Below the pieces are notes generated by a model. The model saw only the letters and a list, made by a program, of their open reading frames with translations. It was not told the origin of the DNA and ran no database searches. From Janthinobacterium sp. 64 (lineage in GTDB: Bacteria; Pseudomonadota; Gammaproteobacteria; Burkholderiales; Burkholderiaceae_D), in contig NZ_PHUG01000001.1 of the NCBI RefSeq assembly GCF_002813325.1, positions 2,542,001 to 2,606,000 of the forward strand: DNA of 64,000 nucleotides, read 5' to 3'. Below, one piece after another: positions 45,416-54,486 of the stretch. The translations under genes were made by a program, and so were the position numbers. How positions within the stretch are numbered: the stretch's first letter is position 1; each line of letters opens with the position of its first letter.

Positions 45416-46558
45416 ATGCTGCTCAAGACCAAAGTCCTTCCTCTCGCCCTCGCCCTTGCTTTTACCGGCCATGCGGGCGCGCAGGAAATCATCAAGATCG
45501 GCCACGTCGCCCCGGTCTCTGGCGCCAGCTCCCACCTGGGCAAGGATAACGAGAACGCGGCCAAGATGGCCATCGAGGACTTGAACGCCAAAGGCTTCAA
45601 GATCGACGGCAAAGCCGTGAAATTCGTGCTGGTGCCCGAAGATGACGCAGCCGATCCCAAGCAGGGCACGGCCGTGGCGCAAAAGCTGGTCGATGCCAAG
45701 GTCAACGGCGTCGTCGGCCACCTGAACTCGGGCACGACGATTCCCGCCTCGCGCATTTACTTCAATGCCGGCATTCCGCAGATTTCGCCGGCCGCCACCA
45801 ACCCGACGTACACGCAGCAAAAATTCAACACGGCCTTCCGCGTGGTGGCCAATGACAATAAATTGGGCGGCACCCTGGGCGCATATGCCGTGGGCAAGCT
45901 GCAGGCGAAGAAAATCGCCGTCATCGATGACCGCACGGCCTACGGCCAGGGCGTGGCGGAACAGTTCGTCAAGGGCGCCAAGAAGGCGGCGCCTGGCGTG
46001 CAAATCGTCGGCAAGGAATTTACGAATGCCAACGCGACGGACTTCAATGCCATCCTAACCAGCATCAAGTCGAAAAATCCCGACCTGATCTTCTTTGGCG
46101 GCATGGATTCCGTGGGCGGCCCCATGCTGCGCCAGATGAAGGCGCTGGGCATCAAGGCCAAGTTCATGGGTGGCGATGGCCTGTGCACGGAACCGCTGGG
46201 CAAGCTGGCCGGCGACGCCGTGGGCGAAGACATGGTCACCTGCGCGGAAGCGGGCGGCGTGACGGGCACGCAGCAAAAAGGCATGGACGATTTCCGCGCC
46301 CGCTACAAGCAAAAATACAATATGGAAGTGCAGCTGTACGCGCCCTACGTCTACGATGCCGTGATGACCATGGCCACCGCCATGGCCGACGCCAAGTCGT
46401 CGAAGCCGTCCGTCTACCTGCCATTCCTGGCCAAGGTGCACTATCAGGGCGTGACGGGTCCAATCTCGTTCGATGCCAACGGCGACATCAAGGATGGCGC
46501 GCTGACGCTCTTCACGTACCGGGATGGCAAGAAGACCAAGATGGAAGTGGTCAAGTAA
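45416..46558 (+). CDS. livK: Branched-chain amino acid ABC transporter substrate-binding protein
   Basis: A 380-residue periplasmic binding protein of the LivJ/LivK family. A signal peptide of about 22 residues ends HAGAQ. Then come IIKIGHVAPVSGASSHLGKDNENAA, the NSGTTIPASRIYFNAGIPQISPAAT ligand-site region and ALGIKAKFMGGDG. The start at 45416 is preferred to ATG 45410 because GGAG at 45405 needs the longer spacing. It probably serves the LivHMGF transporter encoded at 0.7-4.4 kb, though it is separated from it. Its last eight bases overlap the convergent LysR gene. Confidence 0.93.
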   Translation: MLLKTKVLPLALALAFTGHAGAQEIIKIGHVAPVSGASSHLGKDNENAAKMAIEDLNAKGFKIDGKAVKFVLVPEDDAADPKQGTAVAQKLVDAKVNGVVGHLNSGTTIPASRIYFNAGIPQISPAATNPTYTQQKFNTAFRVVANDNKLGGTLGAYAVGKLQAKKIAVIDDRTAYGQGVAEQFVKGAKKAAPGVQIVGKEFTNANATDFNAILTSIKSKNPDLIFFGGMDSVGGPMLRQMKALGIKAKFMGGDGLCTEPLGKLAGDAVGEDMVTCAEAGGVTGTQQKGMDDFRARYKQKYNMEVQLYAPYVYDAVMTMATAMADAKSSKPSVYLPFLAKVHYQGVTGPISFDANGDIKDGALTLFTYRDGKKTKMEVVK

Positions 46559-47453
46559 GCGGCTGCGTCGCCACGTAAGCCTGCAAGCCTTCGGCCAGCG
46601 CGTCGAAGGTGGCGCGGCAGCGCAGGCTGCCGCGCAAGTCTTCATGCATGGTGATCCAGGTTTCCATCGGTAGAGCAAACGCTTGCGGCAACACGCGCCG
46701 CAGGGCCGGATCGCGCGCCGCCAGCCCCGCCTGGCACACGCCGATGCCGGCGCCCGCCCGTATCAGGGCCAGTTGCGCCAGGTCGCTGTCGCTGCGCCAG
46801 GCAAAATTTTCCCGCGCAAAACCCCCAAAGGCGGCGCCCGCGTTGCGCACGAAGGGGCTCGCTTCGTCGTAGCCGATGACGGCATGCTGCGCCAGGTCGG
46901 CCAGTGCCAGCGGCGTGCCACGCCGCGCCAGGTAATCCGCATGCGCATGCAGGCCCAGTTCGATTTCGCCCACCTTGCGCGCCACCAGCTGCTCCTGGCG
47001 CGGCCGCAGCATGCGCACGGCGATGTCCGCCTCGCGGCGCAGCAAATCCTGCACCTTGTTGCTCAATACTAATTCAATGACCAGGTCCGGATGGCGTTCG
47101 CGCAAGCGGGCCAATATTGGCGGCAGCACTTCCACGCCCACCACCTCGCTGGCCGCGATGCGCACGACGCCGGCCACGCCCTGCCCCTGGCTGCTGGCGG
47201 CGCGCGCCATCAGCGCAGCAGTATGTTCCATGGTTTCCGCATGGGGCCGCAGCGCCAGCGCCACTTCCGTCGGCAGCAAACCCTGCTGGGAGCGCGTAAA
47301 CAGGGTCGCGCACAGCGCCTGTTCTAGAGCGGCGATGTGCCGGCCGACGGTGGGCTGCGTGATGTCCAGCGCGCGGGCCGCGCCGGACAGCGAGCCGTGC
47401 TTGAGCACGGCCAGCAGCGAGCGGTAGTATTCCCAGGCAATCGAGGTAGTCAT
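46551..47453 (-). CDS. LysR family transcriptional regulator, probably leaderless
   Basis: A 300-residue LTTR with the HTH in residues 1-60 (AWEYYRSLLAVLKHGSLSGAARALDITQPTVGRHIAALE) and a standard effector domain (GVVRIAASEVVGVEVLPPIL). No ribosome site precedes the ATG; the -10 box ends eight bases upstream of its A, so transcription should begin at the start codon. It is divergent from the NAD(P)-binding protein at 47545 and probably regulates it. Confidence 0.9.
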   Translation of the reverse strand: MTTSIAWEYYRSLLAVLKHGSLSGAARALDITQPTVGRHIAALEQALCATLFTRSQQGLLPTEVALALRPHAETMEHTAALMARAASSQGQGVAGVVRIAASEVVGVEVLPPILARLRERHPDLVIELVLSNKVQDLLRREADIAVRMLRPRQEQLVARKVGEIELGLHAHADYLARRGTPLALADLAQHAVIGYDEASPFVRNAGAAFGGFARENFAWRSDSDLAQLALIRAGAGIGVCQAGLAARDPALRRVLPQAFALPMETWITMHEDLRGSLRCRATFDALAEGLQAYVATQPLT

Positions 47454-47465
47454 ACATAAATGTAT
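47452..47465. promoter_or_regulatory. Palindrome over the LysR start and -10 box
   Basis: ATACAT-AA-ATGTAT is a perfect dyad covering the LysR start codon and most of its -10 element. It is a candidate autoregulatory site. Confidence 0.45.
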
Positions 47466-47488
47466 AGCCTCTGGTCGATGTTCGTCAA
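47461..47488 (-). promoter_or_regulatory. Sigma-70 promoter of the LysR gene
   Basis: On the minus strand TTGACG (47488-47483) and TATACA (47466-47461) are spaced by 16 bases. Seven bases separate the -10 box from the A of the ATG at 47453. Confidence 0.7.
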
Positions 47489-47544
47489 TTCTCAAATAGC
47501 CTTGCGCGGCAGATACTGGCCTCATCAACCACACGGAGGACAAT

Positions 47545-48543
47545 ATGGACAAAACAGCATTGGTACTGGGCGCCACGGGCGGCATCGGCGGCGAGATGCT
47601 GCGCCAGCTCGTGGCGGCGGGCTGGCAGGTGCGCGCCTTGACGCGGGGAACAACACAAGCGCCACGGGGAGACAACGTCGCATGGCTGCGCGGCGATGCG
47701 CTGTCGCGCGCGGACGTGCTGGCGGCCGCCAAAGGCTGCGCCGTCATCGTGCACGCAGTCAACCCACCCGGCTACCGCCACTGGGGCCGGCTGGTGCTGC
47801 CCATGCTCGACAATACGATTGCCGCGGCGATGGCCGAAAACGCCACCATCGTGCTGCCTGGCACCGTCTACAACTTTGGCCCCGACGCGTTTCCAGTCTT
47901 GGCGGAAGACGCGCCGCAACGCCCGCAGACGCGCAAGGGCGCCATCCGCGTGGAACTGGAAGCACGGCTGGAACGGGCCAGCACACAGGGCGCCAGGGTC
48001 ATCATCGTGCGCGCGGGCGATTTCTTCGGTCCCCGCGCCGGCAACAACTGGTTTTCGCAGGGCCTGGTGAAACCGGGCCAGGGCGTGCGCAGCGTGCTGT
48101 ATCCAGGTGCGCCCGGCGTGGGCCACCAGTGGTCCTACCTGCCCGACGTGGCGCGCACGATGCTGCAATTGCTGGCCGTACGCGCCACCTTGCCCGCGTT
48201 TTCCCGCTTTCACATGGCAGGCCACTGGGACCACGACGGCCGGCAAATGACGGCGGCGATTGCCCGCGTGGTAGAACAGGCGGCGGGAGCTGCGCCCGCC
48301 ATCCGGCGCTTTCCATGGTGGCTGGTAGCGCTGGCGTCGCCTTTCGTGGCGACCCTGCGCGAGATGCGCGAAATGCGCTATCTGTGGCAAACGCCCTTGT
48401 CCATGGAGAATGCGCGGCTGCTGGCCGTGCTGGGCCAGGAGCCGCATACGCCGCTCGACGAGGCGGTGCGGGCAAGCCTGGAAGGCATGGGCAATTTAGA
48501 TGCAGCAGGCAAAAAAAAAGCGCCGGGATTGCCGGCGCGCTAA
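47545..48543 (+). CDS. NAD(P)-binding epimerase/reductase-like protein
   Basis: A 332-residue extended-SDR type protein. The nucleotide motif is LVLGATGGIGGEML (residues 6-19). Other family features are VIVHAVNPPGY and LPGTVYNFGPDAFP, where Tyr replaces the usual position loosely. The substrate is unknown; LysR-linked members often act on sugars or aromatic compounds. GGAGG precedes the ATG. The last dozen codons (AGKKKAPGLPAR) are encoded by the convergent cytochrome gene's terminator, so the C terminus is shaped by that hairpin. Confidence 0.88.
   Translation: MDKTALVLGATGGIGGEMLRQLVAAGWQVRALTRGTTQAPRGDNVAWLRGDALSRADVLAAAKGCAVIVHAVNPPGYRHWGRLVLPMLDNTIAAAMAENATIVLPGTVYNFGPDAFPVLAEDAPQRPQTRKGAIRVELEARLERASTQGARVIIVRAGDFFGPRAGNNWFSQGLVKPGQGVRSVLYPGAPGVGHQWSYLPDVARTMLQLLAVRATLPAFSRFHMAGHWDHDGRQMTAAIARVVEQAAGAAPAIRRFPWWLVALASPFVATLREMREMRYLWQTPLSMENARLLAVLGQEPHTPLDEAVRASLEGMGNLDAAGKKKAPGLPAR
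48511..48538 (-). terminator. Terminator of the cytochrome c gene, inside a CDS
   Basis: On the minus strand GCGCCGG-CAATC-CCGGCGC ends in nine T residues. On the plus strand the same bases encode the C terminus of the gene at 47545. Confidence 0.88.
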
Positions 48544-48564
48544 TTACTGGTACTGCGGCACAGA

Positions 48565-48876
48565 TTATTTCTGTGCCAGTACCCATTTCACCAAGGTATG
48601 GGCTTCCGCATCGCTCACTTGCGGATTGGCTGGCATCGGGATCGCGCCCCAGGTGCCGGAACCGCCCTTCATGACTTTCGCCACGAGCTTGGCTTCCGCG
48701 TCTTTTTGACCGGCATATTTGGCCGCCACGTCTTTATACGCAGGACCCACCAGTTTCGTGCTCACCGCATGGCAAGCCATGCAGTTTTTTGCTTTCGCCA
48801 GGTCCGGATTGGCCAACGCTGCTTGCGATGCCAGAGCCGATACGGTCAATACACTCACCAACATAAAACGTTTCAT
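48565..48876 (-). CDS. Class I cytochrome c (c551/c5 type)
   Basis: A 103-residue exported cytochrome. The signal peptide is MKRFMLVSVLTVSALASQAALA. The haem site is NCMACHAV (CxxCH) and the sixth ligand Met lies in AIPMPANP. At about 81 mature residues it fits the cytochrome c551 or c8 group, small periplasmic electron carriers. GGAGA precedes the ATG. Its terminator lies within the convergent gene. Confidence 0.93.
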   Translation of the reverse strand: MKRFMLVSVLTVSALASQAALANPDLAKAKNCMACHAVSTKLVGPAYKDVAAKYAGQKDAEAKLVAKVMKGGSGTWGAIPMPANPQVSDAEAHTLVKWVLAQK

Positions 48877-48954
48877 TGTCTTTTCTCCAAAGTTACTTCC
48901 TGCGGCATTTTACTGTGTTTCCGCAGATGCACCACGAGCCCAGATCAAGCGTTT

Positions 48955-48977
48955 CAATGTAGTAACGCAATGTAGTA
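48955..48977. repeat. Tandem 10-bp repeat upstream of the cytochrome gene
   Basis: CAATGTAGTA occurs at 48955-48964 and 48968-48977 (13-bp period), 80 to 100 bases upstream of the cytochrome start. Possibly paired regulator half-sites. Confidence 0.4.
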
Positions 48978-49099
48978 GCGATTAGGCACTCATATTCTGC
49001 CCCATCTGCGCGTGCCTGACCATGTTGTTTGTAAGGCGATGTAACGACAGGCGGCCCCGCACGGTCAAACGGGGCCGGCCGTCGCACTTATACAACAAA

Positions 49100-50971
49100 T
49101 CAGCGTTTCTGCTTTTTCAGCTGCGACAGGTCACGCACGGCGCCGCGGTCGGCCGACGTCGTCAGCGCCGCATACGCCTGCAGCGCCTGCGACACGTAGC
49201 GCTCGCGGTTGACGGGCAGCCAGGCATCGTCGCCCTTCGCTTCCATGGCGGCGCGGCGCGCGGCCAGCTCGGCATCCGTGACGCGCAGGTTGATCGTGCG
49301 CTCGGGGATGTCGATGTCGATGAAGTCGCCCTCTTCCACCAGGCCGATGGCGCCGCCTTCGGCCGCTTCCGGCGAGGCGTGGCCGATCACCAGGCCCGAG
49401 GAACCGCCCGAGAAGCGCCCGTCCGTGAACAGCGCGCACGCCTTGCCCAGGCCCTTGGATTTGATGTACGAAGTCGGGTACAGCATTTCCTGCATGCCGG
49501 GACCGCCTTTCGGGCCTTCATAGCGGATGATGACGACGTCGCCCTCATGCACGGTATCGGCCAGAATCGCTTCAACGGCGGTATCCTGGCTTTCGAACAC
49601 GCGCGCCTTGCCCGAGAATTTCAAGATGCTTTCATCGACGCCGGCCGTCTTGACGATGCAGCCCTTTTCGGCCAGGTTGCCGTACAAGACAGCCAGGCCG
49701 CCATCCTGCGAATACGCATGCGCCTTGTCGCGGATGCAGCCCGTGGCGCGGTCCGTGTCGACTGCCGCAAAACGCTCCGACTGCGAGAACGCCGTCTGCG
49801 TCGGCACGCCGCCCGGGGCGGCGCGGAACAGTTCATGCACGGCAGGATCGTCCGTGCACTTGATGTCGTTTTGCGCGATGGCGTCCGCCAGGGTCGGTGC
49901 GTGGATGGTCGGCAGGGTCGTGTTGAGCAGGCCGGCGCGCGCCAGTTCGCCCAAAATCCCCACGATGCCGCCCGCGCGGTGCACGTCTTCGATATGGTAT
50001 TTGTCCGTCATCGGCGCCACCTTGCACAGGCACGGCACCTTGCGCGAGATACGGTCGATGTCGGCCATCGTGAATTCCACTTCCGCCTCGTGCGCTGCGG
50101 CCAGCAAATGCAGCACGGTGTTGGTCGAGCCGCCCATGGAGACGTCGAGCGCCATGGCATTTTCAAACGCGGCCTTGGTGGCGATCGAACGTGGCAGCAC
50201 CGAGTAATCGTCCTGCTCATAATGGCGCTTGGCCAGTTCGACGATCAGGCGGCCCGCGCGCAGGAACAGCTGCTGGCGGTCCGAGTGCGTGGCCAGGATC
50301 GTGCCGTTGCCGGGCAGGGCCAGGCCCAGCGCCTCGGTCAGGCAATTCATCGAGTTGGCCGTAAACATGCCGGAGCACGAACCGCAGGTTGGGCAGGCCG
50401 AACGTTCGATTTCCGCCACCTCGGCGTCGGACACGGTGCTGTCGCCCGCCTTGATCATGGCGTCGACCAGGTCCAGCTTGATGATCTTCTGCGTGCCGTT
50501 GACCACCTTGACGACCTTGCCCGCTTCCATCGGGCCGCCGGAAATGAAGACGACGGGGATGTTGATGCGCATGGCGGCCATCAGCATGCCCGGCGTGATC
50601 TTGTCGCAGTTCGAGATGCAGACCATGGCGTCGGCGCAGTGGGCGTTGACCATGTATTCGACGGAGTCGGCGATCAGGTCGCGCGAGGGCAGCGAATACA
50701 GCATGCCGCCGTGGCCCATGGCGATGCCGTCATCGACGGCGATGGTGTTGAATTCCTTGGCCACGCCGCCGGCCTTTTCAATTTCGCGCGCCACCATCTG
50801 TCCCAGGTCTTTCAGGTGCACGTGGCCGGGCACGAACTGGGTAAACGAGTTGACGACGGCGATGATCGGCTTGTCGAAGTCGCCATCCTTCATGCCGGTG
50901 GCGCGCCACAGGGCGCGGGCGCCAGCCATGTTGCGGCCGTGGGTGGTGGTGCGGGAGCGGTATTGCGGCAT
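49100..50971 (-). CDS. ilvD: Dihydroxy-acid dehydratase
   Basis: A 623-residue Fe-S dehydratase making 2-oxo acids for valine, isoleucine and pantothenate. Cluster cysteines are seen in [13 protein letters not shown] and [17 protein letters not shown]. The opening [26 protein letters not shown] and the closing block [21 protein letters not shown] fit IlvD rather than Edd. GGAAGGA selects the ATG at 50971; the frame is open further upstream without coding character. Divergent from a LysR gene. Confidence 0.97.
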   Translation of the reverse strand: MPQYRSRTTTHGRNMAGARALWRATGMKDGDFDKPIIAVVNSFTQFVPGHVHLKDLGQMVAREIEKAGGVAKEFNTIAVDDGIAMGHGGMLYSLPSRDLIADSVEYMVNAHCADAMVCISNCDKITPGMLMAAMRINIPVVFISGGPMEAGKVVKVVNGTQKIIKLDLVDAMIKAGDSTVSDAEVAEIERSACPTCGSCSGMFTANSMNCLTEALGLALPGNGTILATHSDRQQLFLRAGRLIVELAKRHYEQDDYSVLPRSIATKAAFENAMALDVSMGGSTNTVLHLLAAAHEAEVEFTMADIDRISRKVPCLCKVAPMTDKYHIEDVHRAGGIVGILGELARAGLLNTTLPTIHAPTLADAIAQNDIKCTDDPAVHELFRAAPGGVPTQTAFSQSERFAAVDTDRATGCIRDKAHAYSQDGGLAVLYGNLAEKGCIVKTAGVDESILKFSGKARVFESQDTAVEAILADTVHEGDVVIIRYEGPKGGPGMQEMLYPTSYIKSKGLGKACALFTDGRFSGGSSGLVIGHASPEAAEGGAIGLVEEGDFIDIDIPERTINLRVTDAELAARRAAMEAKGDDAWLPVNRERYVSQALQAYAALTTSADRGAVRDLSQLKKQKR

Positions 50972-51144
50972 GATGGGGTCCTTCCAAGGATGATTGATGC
51001 CTGACTGCGCGGATTTTCGACAAAACCCTGCATGCAGTGGGGGTACGCCAGATTGCCTTGCGCGCGCCCCACTGTCAAATATATGATGCACGTGTCTGTG
51101 AGTCGTTTTATATATCACAGCAAGCAATCCGCATGGAAACGCAT

Positions 51145-52056
51145 ATGAATCTTGAGTTACGCCAGTTGCGCTATTTCGTCACCGTCGCCGAGGAATTGCA
51201 CTTCGGCCGCGCCGCCGCGCGCCTGCACATGACGCAGCCACCGCTGTCGCAAACCATCATGGCCCTGGAAGAGCTGCTGGGCGCGCCCCTGTTCGTGCGC
51301 ACCCGGCGCGAAGTGCAGCTGACGCCGGCCGGCAGCGCCCTGCTGCCCGAAGCGCGCCGGCTGCTGGCGCAGGCGCAGGATTTACCCGCGCTGGTGCGGC
51401 GCGCCGCGCAGGGCGAGGCGGGGCGCCTGAGCCTGGCGTTTGTCTCGTCGGCCGACTACAGCGTGCTGCCGCCATTGCTGCGCGCTTACCAGACGGCCTA
51501 TCCGCAAGTGCAGATCGCCCTGCAGGAGGCCACCTCGGACTTGCAGCTCGACGAATTACTGGCCGGGCGTACGGATGCGGGCCTGTTGATCCCGCCCCTG
51601 CCCGAAAAGGCGAAAGGTGAACTCGACTACCTGCCCGTACTGGCCGAAGCGCTGGTGCTGGCCGCGCCGTCCGGCCTCGCCATATTGAAGTCGCCGGGAC
51701 CGGTGCGCCTGCACGACCTGCCGCCCCTGCCTTTGATCATTTTCCCGCGCGCGATATCGCCCGCCCTGCACGATGCCATCCTGGGCGTGTTCCGCGCGGC
51801 CGGCATTACGCCGCAGATCGGCCAGGAAGCGATCCAGATGCAAACCATCGTCAGCCTCGTCTCGGCTGGCATGGGCATCGCGCTTGTGCCACAATCGGTA
51901 TCGAATCTGATGCGCCCGGGCGTAGAATACAGGCCGCTGCAGGACGCCACGCCGCTGGTGGAAACGGGCCTGGCCTGGCGCCGCGACAATCCGTCCGCCG
52001 TGCTGCAAGGCTTCCTGGCGCTGCTGCGCCAGCAGATCGGCGCGACTGCCGATTAA
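51145..52056 (+). CDS. LysR family transcriptional regulator
   Basis: A 303-residue LTTR with N-terminal HTH ([21 protein letters not shown], then [21 protein letters not shown]), resembling the CatR/BenM-CbbR style regulators. The effector domain begins about residue 90. The ATG at 51145 with GGAAA upstream is preferred to one 12 bases earlier. It is divergent from ilvD across about 170 bases and could regulate it, but this is only positional. Confidence 0.92.
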   Translation: MNLELRQLRYFVTVAEELHFGRAAARLHMTQPPLSQTIMALEELLGAPLFVRTRREVQLTPAGSALLPEARRLLAQAQDLPALVRRAAQGEAGRLSLAFVSSADYSVLPPLLRAYQTAYPQVQIALQEATSDLQLDELLAGRTDAGLLIPPLPEKAKGELDYLPVLAEALVLAAPSGLAILKSPGPVRLHDLPPLPLIIFPRAISPALHDAILGVFRAAGITPQIGQEAIQMQTIVSLVSAGMGIALVPQSVSNLMRPGVEYRPLQDATPLVETGLAWRRDNPSAVLQGFLALLRQQIGATAD

Positions 52057-52135
52057 ATTAAGTGGCCGCTAAGGCAAAAAACCGCCAGCGCCCCCATACT
52101 ACGCAACCTTGGCTTTAAACAAAGAAAGAAACCCC

Positions 52136-52960
52136 ATGCTGATCCACCCGATGCCCGACCCGATCGCCATACAAATCGGCCCGCTCGCCGTGCACTGGTA
52201 CGGCCTGATGTACGTGCTGGCCTTTGCCCTGTTCATACTCCTGGGCAGAGTGCGCATCAAGCAGCCGCACATCGCCGTACTGGGCTGGAAGAAGGAAGAC
52301 CTCGATGACATGCTGTTCTACGGCATGCTGGGCGTGGTGATCGGCGGGCGCCTGGGCGAAGTGCTGTTCTACCGCCCCGAGTACTTCCTGCACAATCCGC
52401 TGGAAATCTTCATGGTCTGGCATGGCGGCATGTCCTTCCATGGCGGTTTCCTCGGCGTCATCCTGGCCATGTACCTGTGGAGCCGCAAGGCGGGCCGCAA
52501 CCTGTTCGACGTGCTCGACTTCATCGCCCCGCTGGTACCGCTCGGCTACGCGGCCGGCCGCCTGGGCAACTTCATCAATGCCGAACTGCCGGGCCGCATC
52601 GCGCCGGACACCCTGCCGTGGGCCATGCAGTGGCCGGGCATTCCGTATCCCGTGCACCCGTCGCCGCTCTACCAGATGCTGGTCGATGGCATTTTGGTGT
52701 TCATCATCCTGTGGCTGTTTGCGCGCAAGCAGCGTCCGCGCATGGCCGTGGGCGCCATGTTCACGCTGCTGTACGGCTGCGCGCGCTTCTTCACGGAATA
52801 CTTCCGCACGCCGGACTGGGAAGTCGTGTGGCTGGGCGTGCCGATCACGTCGGGCCAGATGCTGTCGCTGCCGATGATCGTCGGCGCCATCGCGCTGCTG
52901 GTGTGGGCATATAAAAGCCAGGTGATGGGCACGCCGCCCACCAAGGCGCGCCCGGCCTGA
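52136..52960 (+). CDS. lgt: Prolipoprotein diacylglyceryl transferase
   Basis: A 274-residue inner-membrane enzyme adding diacylglycerol to lipobox cysteines. It has about seven membrane segments. The Lgt signature is GRLGNFINAELPGR (residues about 142-155), with the conserved HGGMSFHGGFLG near residues 100-111 and HPSPLYQ later. The start MLIHPMPDPIAIQIGP is standard, although the ribosome site is weak. It converges on the EVE gene with a 7-base gap. Confidence 0.97.
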   Translation: MLIHPMPDPIAIQIGPLAVHWYGLMYVLAFALFILLGRVRIKQPHIAVLGWKKEDLDDMLFYGMLGVVIGGRLGEVLFYRPEYFLHNPLEIFMVWHGGMSFHGGFLGVILAMYLWSRKAGRNLFDVLDFIAPLVPLGYAAGRLGNFINAELPGRIAPDTLPWAMQWPGIPYPVHPSPLYQMLVDGILVFIILWLFARKQRPRMAVGAMFTLLYGCARFFTEYFRTPDWEVVWLGVPITSGQMLSLPMIVGAIALLVWAYKSQVMGTPPTKARPA

Positions 52961-52967
52961 GGGGCGA

Positions 52968-53432
<465 letters not shown>

Positions 53433-53460
53433 CTAGACTCCGTGTGAAAGCGACAGACGT

Positions 53461-53495
53461 AAAAAAACGGTTGCGCATGATGCGGCAACCGTTTT
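53461..53495 (-). terminator. Terminator of the 6S RNA gene
   Basis: A strong stem pairs AAAACGGTTGC with GCAACCGTTTT around a 10-nt loop; on the minus strand a run of seven T follows (A tract 53461-53467). Confidence 0.88.
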
Positions 53496-53523
53496 CAGTG
53501 GTACTTACAAATGCAATGCAAAT

Positions 53524-53700
53524 TAGGCCCCGCCTGTGCCGCTATGCCGGCATCCCGAACCAAACGGTTCAAGGTGGTCACGTTAGTTCAATTTCGGGTT
53601 CGTCGAACGAGCGACGCTCACTCCCATCAAACAAAATTCGCAACCGATGCGCATAAATGGTTCAAGGAATATATGGCAATCGCGAACACCGCAGGGTAGA
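53524..53700 (-). ncRNA. ssrS: 6S RNA
   Basis: The 320-bp gap between zapA and the EVE gene contains no coding frame but has 6S features on the minus strand. A 5' segment GGTCTACCCTGCGGTGTTCGC can pair with a 3' segment GCGGCACAGGCGGGGCC to form the closing stem. A central, less paired region forms the promoter-like bubble. A sigma-70 promoter lies just upstream and a strong terminator downstream. 6S RNA binds the sigma-70 holoenzyme in stationary phase. Downstream of zapA is its usual place in gamma- and beta-proteobacteria. Ends are approximate. Confidence 0.82.
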
Positions 53701-53704
53701 CCCA

Positions 53705-53733
53705 AGTTTACTCCTTTTGATCGCGCATCGCAA
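53705..53733 (-). promoter_or_regulatory. Promoter of the 6S RNA gene
   Basis: On the minus strand TTGCGA (53733-53728) and TAAACT (53710-53705) are spaced by 17 bases, immediately upstream of the predicted 5' end. Confidence 0.65.
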
Positions 53734-53755
53734 AGACAAATCGTCGCGTGCACGC

Positions 53756-54067
53756 TTAAAAAAGGTTTTCCTGGGGCGTCAATGCACTGTCCAGGACGGT
53801 ATGCATGGCCGAGATTTTCTGCTTCACTTCCAATATCGTCAATTCCGACAGCGGACCTTGCGGCGACTTCACGGAGAGGAATTCCGCGGCCACGCCCAAG
53901 GCGGCCAGTACGGCGATGCGGTCGTTGCCCTTGACCTTGCCCGCGTCGCGGATGGCTTTCATTTTGCTATCGAGATAGATCGCCGCTTCGCGCAGCGCGC
54001 GCTCTTCGCCATCGCGGCACACCATGCTGTAGGACTGGCCCATGATATTGACATCGACACGCGGCAT
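53756..54067 (-). CDS. zapA: Cell division protein ZapA
   Basis: A 103-residue ZapA. The N-terminal VDVNIMGQSYSMVCRDGEER is the ZapA strand region and the C-terminal half is the coiled-coil helix (DRIAVLAALGVAAEFLSVK). ZapA bundles FtsZ filaments at midcell. Its ATG overlaps the stop of the ZapB-like gene by one base (TAATG), so the two are translationally coupled. Confidence 0.95.
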   Translation of the reverse strand: MPRVDVNIMGQSYSMVCRDGEERALREAAIYLDSKMKAIRDAGKVKGNDRIAVLAALGVAAEFLSVKSPQGPLSELTILEVKQKISAMHTVLDSALTPQENLF

Positions 54068-54330
54068 TACGCTTCCTTCTCGTTCTCGGCAATGTAGGCG
54101 CCCGCTTCCGAAGCGGCTTGCTCCAGGCCCGCTTGCACCAGTTCGGGAATTTTTTCCAGCAACGCTTCCACCCGCTCCTGCGCCTCGCGCATGCGTTGCA
54201 CGTACAGGGCGTTCTCGGCGGACAAGGCGGCGTTATCCTTGCGCAGTTGCGCGTTTTCACGGCGCAGCGCATGGGTCATTTCGGCCAGCAGGCCTATTTT
54301 GTCGGATAATTCGTTGAATTCGGAAATCAT
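54067..54330 (-). CDS. ZapB-like coiled-coil protein (TIGR02449 type), probably leaderless
   Basis: An 87-residue coiled coil: MISEFNELSDKIGLLAEMTH, then ALRRENAQLRKDNAALSAENALY. Small proteins of this kind are conserved directly upstream of zapA in beta-proteobacteria and resemble ZapB in length and heptad pattern. The start at 54330 lies seven bases after the -10 box, so the mRNA should begin at or next to the ATG. A longer frame upstream would cross the promoter and is rejected. Confidence 0.88.
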   Translation of the reverse strand: MISEFNELSDKIGLLAEMTHALRRENAQLRKDNAALSAENALYVQRMREAQERVEALLEKIPELVQAGLEQAASEAGAYIAENEKEA

Positions 54331-54336
54331 CCCGCC

Positions 54337-54366
54337 ACTATAGGGCGGACGCTCCATGGGCGTCAA
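54337..54366 (-). promoter_or_regulatory. Sigma-70 promoter of the ZapB-like/zapA operon
   Basis: On the minus strand TTGACG (54366-54361) and TATAGT (54342-54337) are spaced by 18 bases. GGCGGG then separates the -10 box from the ATG. Confidence 0.75.
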
Positions 54367-54486
54367 TCGAATCACGCCGCTGTCACACATATTTACATCA
54401 ATGCAGGGCAGTTGGCGGACAATACACACTTTTTCCGGCGCTTTTCGCCAACTGCGCGCATCCGCCGGCGCCGCGATGGCAACGTT

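Noticed and set aside
49053..49076. Terminator after ilvD (GGCCCCG / CGGGGCC hairpin)
   Set aside because: A stable hairpin is present but no T run follows, so termination cannot be claimed.
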